This document shows, piece after piece, positions 1 to 4,854 of a stretch of DNA of 5,624 nt. Source of the stretch: Halioxenophilus sp964342265. GTDB taxonomy: Bacteria > Pseudomonadota > Gammaproteobacteria > Pseudomonadales > Cellvibrionaceae. The stretch lies in the NCBI GenBank assembly GCA_964342265.1, contig CAYFFE010000158.1, forward strand, positions 1 to 5,624, in the 5' to 3' direction. The position numbers and the translations under genes are program-made. The number at the start of each line of letters is the position of its first letter. Positions within the stretch are counted from its first letter, which is position 1. The notes under the pieces are model-generated. The model was not told where the DNA came from, did no database searches, and saw only the letters and a list, made by a program, of their open reading frames with translations.

Positions 1-23
1 ATTGATGTTAAACAACCTAAAGC

Positions 24-905
24 GTGATTAATCATAAAATGCCGATGAGTATTAAACCCGACTGGGATGCAATAGCGCTAAGACTTGGCGATCAACTCAG
101 CCATGATCAATTAAACTCTGAGTGGACAAAAGAATGTAACCGTTGGTTGGAATTAATCGCCAATAAGTTTGGTGAAGACTACCGAATTAAAGACACAGCC
201 AACTTTTCGATTATGTCGAATGAAAACGAGCGATATGTTCGTGTGTTTTCAGAGTTTTTAGAAAGATCCTTAAAACGAATTTTAATTACTCTCGATGGTA
301 TCGCCAGCAATGATGGCTACGGTAAACATGTGGCTTTGATTTTTCAGGATGTCGACCACTATTACGAATACATTGATATGTTTTTTCCCGATGAGGGTGA
401 ATTTGGGCTCAGTTCCGGCATGTTTATTAACGAAGGTTACGGTCATTTTGTATTTCCATCGCAGGATATCAATATTGCCGAACCCATCGCGGTGCATGAA
501 CTCACCCATGCGTGTTTAGCGCATTTATCAATTCCTATTTGGTTGAATGAAGGTTTGGCGGTGTTAATGGAAGATGTTTTGGCGGGAATGCATCTTCAGA
601 TTAATAATGAAATATTTGCACGTCACCAACACTATTGGAACCAAGAAACCATACAGGGATTTTGGTCGGGTAAAAGTTTCTCAGCAATTGATGAAGGGCA
701 GGAACTCAGTTATCACTTAGCTCATATCCTAGTGCGCAATATCTCAAGCGATTTATCGGCCTTTGTGAAATTCGCTAATAATGCCAATTACGTAGATGCC
801 GGCGAGGCTGCCGCGCAAGAATATTTAGGTTGCTCGCTCGCGCAAATTGTTGGTTCGTTTTTGGGTGAGGGAGACTGGCAGTCAGTAACAGAGCCCAAAG
901 AATAA
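24..905 (+). CDS. putative cytoplasmic gluzincin-type metalloprotease (HExxH, peptidase MA-like)
   Basis: The protein is 293 aa. Seen: HELTH at residues 158-162, followed by WLNEGLA at 173-179. This is the HExxH-x13-E layout of gluzincin metallopeptidases, with His158 and His162 as zinc ligands, Glu159 catalytic and Glu176 the third ligand. A Pro-x-Trp-Leu-x-Glu-Gly context is typical of the peptidase MA-like superfamily. An aromatic and helical segment (YHLAHILV, 230-237) and an LGCSLAQIVGSFL tail (268-280) fit the helical C-terminal half of such enzymes. There is no signal peptide or membrane segment, so a cytoplasmic location is inferred; substrate unknown. The start is uncertain. GTG at 24 is the first candidate after an in-frame TAA at 18-20, but ATG at 39 or 45 is as plausible, and none has a clear Shine-Dalgarno. 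Any promoter lies left of the window. The gene converges on the motor operon and is visibly more AT-rich than it, so a functional link is not implied. Confidence 0.8.
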   Translation: MINHKMPMSIKPDWDAIALRLGDQLSHDQLNSEWTKECNRWLELIANKFGEDYRIKDTANFSIMSNENERYVRVFSEFLERSLKRILITLDGIASNDGYGKHVALIFQDVDHYYEYIDMFFPDEGEFGLSSGMFINEGYGHFVFPSQDINIAEPIAVHELTHACLAHLSIPIWLNEGLAVLMEDVLAGMHLQINNEIFARHQHYWNQETIQGFWSGKSFSAIDEGQELSYHLAHILVRNISSDLSAFVKFANNANYVDAGEAAAQEYLGCSLAQIVGSFLGEGDWQSVTEPKE

Positions 906-921
906 TGGAGTTCCATTAATA

Positions 922-948
922 AAAAACCCGGCGCTAGGCCGGGTTTTT
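922..948. terminator. bidirectional rho-independent terminator
   Basis: The arms 922-932 (AAAAACCCGGC) and 938-948 (GCCGGGTTTTT) are perfectly complementary over 11 bp, with a 5-base loop (GCTAG). Six GC pairs form the core. The right arm ends in five T for plus-strand transcripts, and the A run at 921-926 gives six U for minus-strand transcripts. It lies 16 bases after the stop of the metalloprotease gene and 17 bases beyond the stop of the AgmX-like gene, so it most likely ends both convergent units. Confidence 0.9.
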
Positions 949-965
949 ATTGCTCTATCGTTTAC

Positions 966-1913
966 TTAAGCAGGGAAGAAATTCAACGTGTAATTAACTG
1001 TGGTTTTCAGCGCGTCGCTGCCGCCGAAGTTAATTAGTCGAATACGAGCCAATAGTTTGCGTTCTAGCGTGGGGTTGTTGAGTTCGCTACTGACTAGCGA
1101 TACATCAGAGACCGCGCCGTTGGGTTCGATAACAATTTTTACCACAACCTTGCCCTGCAAGCTCGGATCTTTACGCAGTTCGCGGTTGTAGATCGCGAAA
1201 ATGGCGCCCTTGTTGCGATCCATGGTGGTACGCACTTCTCGGTCCGAGCGGCCGCTGGCTTTTTTGGCCTCTGCCGCGGTGGCCACAGTGGATTTGCCTT
1301 CGGCATCGACGATGGCGCTGTCGACTACGGTATCTTCCTTGCCCGATAAAGCCACGCCGCCGGTGTCTTGGCTGAGCGCTGCGGTGTTAATACCGCCACT
1401 GGAGGTGGCCGCTTTATTGGCGATGACCGAGCGATCTGCTTGAGCCGCTTTGGCTTCGCCGCGCGTTAGCGATTGATTGCTCAGCGATGAGGTATCCAAG
1501 GCATCGCGCATTTCGGCCAAATCGTCCTGGAACTGCAATAAGCCACTTTTGGCGGCTTTTTCCCGGGCTTTTTCCAAATCCGGGGGTGGTGGTTTTTTCT
1601 CTTCCACTTTTTCGGGCTTAGGTTCGGGCTTGGGTTCTTCTTTAGGCTCTTCCTTGGGCTCGGGTTTAGGCTCCGGCTTTGGTTCGGGCTTGGGTAATTC
1701 TTTTTTCTCTAAAATTACCCGAGCCAATTCCGGCGGTAGGGTTTCTTTTTCTTCCCGCGTTAATTCGGGCACGGGAATAAAAGGAATAACCACGGCGAAC
1801 ACCAAAAACACCCCAATGGCGATGGCGAGAATTTTGGTAAAACGCTGGTTTTCATCCTCACCCGGTTGCCAGGGCAATTGCAGGTTGAGCATGGCAGTGT
1901 TAACAGAAGCCAT
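966..1913 (-). CDS. TonB-like protein with AgmX/PglI-type C-terminal domain
   Basis: The protein is 315 aa with one membrane anchor near the N-terminus (about 27-47), so the rest should be periplasmic. Next come a Lys/Glu-Pro repeat linker (74-101) with a PPPP run (108-111), a charged and Ala-rich middle (112-224) containing a Gly-rich SGGINTAAL stretch (172-180), and a C-terminal TonB-like domain (about 225-315). The last has IYNRELRKDPSLQGK (241-255), a beta segment VVVKIVIEPNGAVSD and a final NFFPA, which I recognise as the pattern of the AgmX/PglI C-terminal domain. Family knowledge: myxobacterial AgmX (GltJ) works with the AglRQS proton channel in gliding; TonB and TolA use the same anchor-linker-tip plan to pass force to the outer membrane. 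Inferred role: force-transmitting arm of the motor encoded just upstream. The start ATG shares one base with the stop of the preceding exbD-like gene (TAATG). It is the last gene before the terminator. Confidence 0.88.
   Translation of the reverse strand: MASVNTAMLNLQLPWQPGEDENQRFTKILAIAIGVFLVFAVVIPFIPVPELTREEKETLPPELARVILEKKELPKPEPKPEPKPEPKEEPKEEPKPEPKPEKVEEKKPPPPDLEKAREKAAKSGLLQFQDDLAEMRDALDTSSLSNQSLTRGEAKAAQADRSVIANKAATSSGGINTAALSQDTGGVALSGKEDTVVDSAIVDAEGKSTVATAAEAKKASGRSDREVRTTMDRNKGAIFAIYNRELRKDPSLQGKVVVKIVIEPNGAVSDVSLVSSELNNPTLERKLLARIRLINFGGSDALKTTVNYTLNFFPA
1611..1694 (-). repeat. imperfect tandem repeat coding for a Pro-Lys/Glu linker
   Basis: These 84 bases encode residues 74-101 of the AgmX-like protein as alternating Pro with Lys or Glu (units such as PKPE and PKEE). 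The DNA repeats in imperfect 6- and 12-base units with synonymous changes, so selection on the peptide is likely. Such stretches form stiff extended rods in TonB. Repeat number may vary between strains by slippage. Confidence 0.8.
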
Positions 1914-2488
1914 TATGAGCCCTCCCCGGTAGTACCCAGGTTGGCATCAATGCCGACGTCTTCGGGCAGATCGCCGCCGAGATCGGTTTCCGGCGCGGCC
2001 ACTTTAGCCACGGCGAACGACATATCTCGGTAGTCGTTGGCGGCACAGGTGGTCATGATTTTTTTGAGTAGCTCGTAGGGAATGGACGAGTCACCCATAA
2101 TGGTCACAGCCCGGCCTTTTTTCTGTTCCAACTCGGTTAACGGACCGGCTTTTTGCGCGCGATAGGCGAGCTCTTCGGCCAGTTCGTCTATTTCGGTGGC
2201 TTCGCGGTTGAGCAAATCGGGCACCTTGGCAATGGCTTGGGAATTAACCAACAGGTCTTCGCCGTTGGCCAAAATTAGCAAAGTGGTGTCCGGTTTTTGC
2301 TCGGAGGTGGATTCCGGTAAATCGATGGTGTCGTTGTTTTGCAGTACTTCCACGTCGTCGGAATTGATGAGCAGGAAGAACACCAAAATGGTAAAAATAT
2401 CCATTAACGACGTTAGGTTCAATTTGGAACTGCCACCGAGTCGGCGATGGTGTTTCTCCATGCGCTTGGCGCGTAGCGATTGCTTCAT
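1913..2488 (-). CDS. ExbD/TolR family proton-channel subunit (second copy, Asp retained)
   Basis: The protein is 191 aa, longer than the roughly 140 aa of E. coli ExbD and TolR. A basic cytoplasmic N-terminus (1-22) leads into LNLTSLMDIFTILVFFLLIN, one transmembrane helix at about 27-43. Asp30 sits at the position of the essential protonatable Asp of ExbD/TolR. The periplasmic part follows, with a first strand region (TIDLPEST, 54-61) and the ExbD-type core RAVTIMGDSSIPYELLKKIM (126-145). The longer spacer between them is rich in Glu and Leu (about 90-122). Role by family: with the ExbB-like pentamer it forms the proton path of an inner-membrane motor. The ATG is coupled to the upstream exbD gene through an ATGA overlap (2485-2488), with AGGAGG six bases upstream. 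Its own stop overlaps the AgmX-like start by one base. Confidence 0.93.
   Translation of the reverse strand: MKQSLRAKRMEKHHRRLGGSSKLNLTSLMDIFTILVFFLLINSDDVEVLQNNDTIDLPESTSEQKPDTTLLILANGEDLLVNSQAIAKVPDLLNREATEIDELAEELAYRAQKAGPLTELEQKKGRAVTIMGDSSIPYELLKKIMTTCAANDYRDMSFAVAKVAAPETDLGGDLPEDVGIDANLGTTGEGS
1921..1925 (-). promoter_or_regulatory. Shine-Dalgarno for the AgmX-like gene, inside the exbD-like gene
   Basis: GGAGG on the minus strand lies seven bases before the ATG at 1911-1913. It is embedded in the last codons of the second exbD-like gene. It fixes the start of the AgmX-like protein and supports translational coupling. Confidence 0.8.
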
Positions 2489-3033
2489 GGGGTACCTCCT
2501 GACGCTAGGTCTGGATTCACCGGTGCATCGCCCAGAGAAATTTCGGGAAACAATTCCGCATCCACCACATCGGCCACCAGTACCGCTTTAAAGGAGCGCA
2601 CGGTATCCATGGTTGTAATCACTGTTTGGTAGTCGGTGTTGGGCTGCGACAAAATTAAAATATCGCGTTTCTCAATGCCTTTTTCTTCTAAATTGCGTTT
2701 CACTTCCTGTAGCGTTAGTGACAGCAAATTAAAGTCGTGTGCGAGTGCATCGGGGTTGTCTTCGCTGGCGATTTTTTCGATGCGTTTAACGCGCACTCCG
2801 GCAGGGTAATTAACATCCAGAAAATCGCTGCTGATAACGACTTCTAAAATTTTTGGCTGATCGCTGTTGTCCTCAGCACCTGGCCCGGCATCCGGCAATG
2901 TTAGGTCGAGCACGGTAATGTGCGAAAAAACCAAGTTGAGCAGGAGCACAGGAACCAGAATAATCATCAAGTTCATAAACGAGGTGATTTCCAGCTCGGC
3001 CTCTTGATTGTGCCTGCGCTTTTTCTTAAACAT
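2485..3033 (-). CDS. ExbD/TolR family subunit (first copy, membrane Asp replaced by Asn)
   Basis: The protein is 182 aa. A basic N-terminus (KKKRRH) leads into ELEITSFMNLMIILVPVLLL, a single transmembrane helix at about 20-39, then a periplasmic domain of about 140 residues. The helix start aligns with the LTSxxD motif of ExbD/TolR, but the Asp position holds Asn21 (codon AAC, plus-strand 2971-2973). Pro28 lies inside the helix. In the periplasm there is a strand VLDLTLPDAG (41-50), then ILEVVISSDFLDVNY, a helical segment LTLQEVKRNLEEKG, and the ExbD-like RDILILSQPNTDYQTVITTM (123-142). It is the first of two adjacent exbD-like genes, 42 bases after the channel gene. AGGA (3041-3044) is seven bases before the ATG. 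The pair resembles AglQ/AglS of the myxobacterial gliding motor, and a mixed dimer with the second copy is the natural inference. The lost Asp means this copy alone probably cannot carry protons. Confidence 0.92.
   Translation of the reverse strand: MFKKKRRHNQEAELEITSFMNLMIILVPVLLLNLVFSHITVLDLTLPDAGPGAEDNSDQPKILEVVISSDFLDVNYPAGVRVKRIEKIASEDNPDALAHDFNLLSLTLQEVKRNLEEKGIEKRDILILSQPNTDYQTVITTMDTVRSFKAVLVADVVDAELFPEISLGDAPVNPDLASGGTP
2495..2500 (-). promoter_or_regulatory. strong Shine-Dalgarno for the second exbD-like gene
   Basis: AGGAGG on the minus strand ends six bases before the ATG at 2486-2488. It lies within the last codons of the first exbD-like gene, whose TGA overlaps the ATG. It fixes the start and suggests the two ExbD proteins are made at coupled levels. 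Confidence 0.88.
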
Positions 3034-3075
3034 GCTAGCGTCCTGGTTGACTGAAATTTTCGTCGAGTGTTTGGC

Positions 3076-3753
3076 TTAGCTTTCGACCCGGGCACCACTG
3101 TCTTGAGTGCGGGTTTTGGCGCTGCCGCCACCGGCGAGCACGTTCAGACATTTAACGCCGGCCATTTCCAGGCTATCGATAATGGAGGTGGTTTGAGTTT
3201 GCAAAAGCGAGTGGGCCAACAACAGCGGAATGGCCGCAATCAAACCGAAGGCGGTGGTGTTCATCGCCACCGAAATACTGGATGACAACAATTGAGCTTT
3301 GTCGGCGGGGTCGGCCTCGGCAACGGCGGTAAAGGCCGCGATCAAACCAATAATGGTACCCAACAGGCCGAGCAGGGTGGAAATGTTGGCCAGCGTTGCC
3401 AAATAAGGCGTGCGTTTTTCTAAACGCGGCATGGCTTCTAACACGCCCTCTTCCATGGCCAGCTCGATGTCGTCGCGGCGTGGGCTTTCGCTCATGCGAA
3501 TAACGCCGGCGGCTACCATGCGGCTAACGGGTGCCGCGCTGCTTTGGCCCATTTTAACAATGGCGGAATAATCTTTCTTTTTGAGCAGCGGTAAAATTTG
3601 ATTAAACGCGCGGCGGTTGGATTGCTTGGCGAAGGTTAAAAAAATCCATCGCTCAACGGCTACGGCAAGGCCAATAACCAACACTAAGGCAATGGGGTAC
3701 ATAAACGCTCCGCCGTCTTGAAAAAAGCGCACTACGTTATTGAAAAAATCCAT
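3076..3753 (-). CDS. MotA/TolQ/ExbB family proton channel protein
   Basis: The protein is 225 aa, close to TolQ and ExbB. Three membrane helices are visible: about 17-40, 120-143 (LANISTLLGLLGTIIGLIAA) and 158-182 (ending FGLIAAIPLLLAHSLL). A cytoplasmic helical loop of about 75 residues lies between the first and second. Thr133 in GLLGTIIG and Thr167 in NTTAFGLIAAIP align by eye with the pore threonines of ExbB (GLFGTVWG and LATAIGLVAAIP). By family it should form a pentamer around the ExbD-like helices and turn proton flow into movement of the AgmX-like arm. The start is supported by AGGAA (3759-3763) five bases before the ATG. The gene follows a 60-base AT-rich gap and leads the motor part of the operon. 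The two ExbD partners and AgmX-like neighbour point to the AglR type, not to tolQ or an iron-uptake exbB. Confidence 0.95.
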   Translation of the reverse strand: MDFFNNVVRFFQDGGAFMYPIALVLVIGLAVAVERWIFLTFAKQSNRRAFNQILPLLKKKDYSAIVKMGQSSAAPVSRMVAAGVIRMSESPRRDDIELAMEEGVLEAMPRLEKRTPYLATLANISTLLGLLGTIIGLIAAFTAVAEADPADKAQLLSSSISVAMNTTAFGLIAAIPLLLAHSLLQTQTTSIIDSLEMAGVKCLNVLAGGGSAKTRTQDSGARVES

Positions 3754-3814
3754 AATGGTTCCTGCTTAAGCTCTGATAGGTCGTTAGAAATTAATAATTG
3801 AAAGAGTAGATTCT

Positions 3815-4120
3815 TTATTCTGCGTCTGCGGCGGTTTTTTGCTGCAGATAATTTAATTCGTGCTGTAATTCTTCCCGCTCAATGTGACGAAAAACCTTAC
3901 CCGTCGCCTTTTGCGCCAAACTCTGTTCAAAGTCTTCGTTATTGGCGGCGGTTTTCCAGGGCACAATGTACAAAACCTTGGGTTGCTCCTGGTTGCCGGT
4001 TACGGTTTCGTCGATGGAAATCACCGCGCTGTCTTGCGCCAAAGTTTGTTCGGCGCAAACAATAAACGCCAATAAAACCGGTAAACACCAAACACTTTTG
4101 CGATTCATCATTCGATTCAT
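3815..4120 (-). CDS. small exported protein of unknown family
   Basis: The protein is 101 aa with start ATG at 4118-4120; I do not recognise a named family. Seen: a basic N-terminus (MNRMMNRK), a hydrophobic stretch (WCLPVLLAFIVCA, 11-23) and a likely signal peptidase I site after TLA (28/29), leaving about 73 mature residues. Cys22 lacks a lipobox (Val at -1), so a lipoprotein is unlikely. The mature part has an acidic start, a compact hydrophobic motif PKVLYIVPWK (47-56), then a charged C-terminal helix HIEREELQHELNYLQQ (79-94). The frame stays open upstream to 4177, but that would put 19 polar residues before the signal peptide and overlap the preceding gene. ATGs at 4109-4111 and 4106-4108 are also possible. 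It sits between the TPR lipoprotein (20-base gap) and the channel gene, so a periplasmic accessory part of the motor is inferred. Confidence 0.78.
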   Translation of the reverse strand: MNRMMNRKSVWCLPVLLAFIVCAEQTLAQDSAVISIDETVTGNQEQPKVLYIVPWKTAANNEDFEQSLAQKATGKVFRHIEREELQHELNYLQQKTAADAE

Positions 4121-4127
4121 ATAAAAA

Positions 4128-4130
4128 TCC
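4128..4130 (-). promoter_or_regulatory. weak Shine-Dalgarno choosing the start of the small exported protein
   Basis: GGA on the minus strand lies seven bases before ATG 4118-4120, in the 20-base gap after the TPR lipoprotein gene. It favours this start over the longer open frame from 4177. It is much weaker than the other ribosome sites in the operon. Confidence 0.45.
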
Positions 4131-4140
4131 AAGGGCGCGT

Positions 4141-4854
4141 CTAGCTGTCGATGCGCCGACGTAAATCGGCAATCCAACCTTCCAGGGAGCGGTCGGGTTC
4201 ATCCAACAGGGATTCGTACTGCTGATAGTGATCCAGCGCCTGCTCTAATTTACCCATGTACAGGTCGTATAAAATAGCAATATTGCGATGACTGGCCGGA
4301 TGATCGGGCCAAACTTGCAGGGCTTGGGTGTACAGCTGCTCGGCTTCGCTAAATTCGCCGGATTTGCGCTTTAAAATGGCTAATTGATTGTAGGCATCAA
4401 CGTTCAGCGGATTGGCATCGATGGCGGCTTGATACGCGCGGGCAGCTTCTTCGGGCCGATCGGTCGCCTCAAAAACAATGCCTAAATTTAAATAGGGGCC
4501 AGATAATTCGGGTGCAACTAGGGTGAGTTCCTCCCAGGCCAACTCGGCTTCGCTCCAATCTTGCAAACGGTGCAGCTTGAGCGCGCGCTTAAAGAGTTGC
4601 TCTATATCTACCGGCACGGGTTTGGGGTTAGCCAAATACGGGTTAACGGTGGCCACGGGTTTGGCGGCGGCGGCTTCGCCCGGTTGATCGCTACTATCGC
4701 CATTGATTTCGGCGGCACTGCTGGCCTCGGCGGTTTGTGTCTCGGAAGTTTCGCTTTTGGCACCGCCCACCTTGGGCACAATCGAATTTAAATTGCTGCA
4801 AGCATTTAACGTGCACAGGGTAACGGCAAAGCACAGCGTTTTAGTAAATCTCAT
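4141..4854 (-). CDS. TPR-repeat lipoprotein
   Basis: The protein is 237 aa. The N-terminus (MRFTK, then a hydrophobic core) ends in LNAC with Cys19, a lipobox that is acceptable although Asn at -2 is unusual. Ser at +2 favours outer-membrane sorting under the E. coli rule. Residues 20-80 are a low-complexity Ala/Ser/Glu/Pro linker. Four consecutive 34-residue TPR units follow at about 84-117, 118-151, 152-185 and 186-219, with the usual Leu/Gly/Tyr and Ala/Pro positions (for example YLNLGIVFEATDRPEEAARA). TPRs bind other proteins, so this is a likely outer-membrane docking partner for the periplasmic arm, comparable in position and type to the TPR lipoprotein AglT (GltE) of gliding. That equivalence is inferred from context. 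The start overlaps the preceding TPR gene by 14 bases and has GGAGG at 4861-4865. The stop is TAG. Confidence 0.88.
   Translation of the reverse strand: MRFTKTLCFAVTLCTLNACSNLNSIVPKVGGAKSETSETQTAEASSAAEINGDSSDQPGEAAAAKPVATVNPYLANPKPVPVDIEQLFKRALKLHRLQDWSEAELAWEELTLVAPELSGPYLNLGIVFEATDRPEEAARAYQAAIDANPLNVDAYNQLAILKRKSGEFSEAEQLYTQALQVWPDHPASHRNIAILYDLYMGKLEQALDHYQQYESLLDEPDRSLEGWIADLRRRIDS

Noticed and set aside
1477..1932. Plus-strand open frame with Gly-Ser-Leu repeats, opposite the AgmX-like gene
   Set aside because: The repeats are the antisense image of the Pro-Lys/Glu linker, and the minus-strand protein has clear domains and a ribosome site. No independent support for the plus strand.
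2196..2591. Plus-strand open frame spanning the two exbD-like genes
   Set aside because: It lies antisense to two recognisable ExbD proteins and has no family features of its own.
966..3753. Assignment as tolQ-tolR-tolA or as an exbB-exbD-tonB iron-uptake set
   Set aside because: Two exbD-like genes, the AgmX/PglI-type tip, and absence of tolB, pal, ybgF or a receptor gene in the window do not fit either locus. Only the family-level names are safe.
3754..3814. Sigma-70 promoter reading into the channel gene
   Set aside because: AT-rich hexamer-like strings exist, but no pair with acceptable match and spacing was found, so it is not listed as a feature.
4121..4177. 19-residue upstream extension of the small exported protein
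   Set aside because: It would bury the signal peptide behind polar residues and overlap the lipoprotein gene; ATG 4118-4120 has a ribosome site, though a weak one.
3939..4202. Minus-strand frame overlapping the small exported protein and the end of the TPR lipoprotein
   Set aside because: It is a frame-shifted shadow with no signal peptide, and the alternative frame gives a coherent exported protein.
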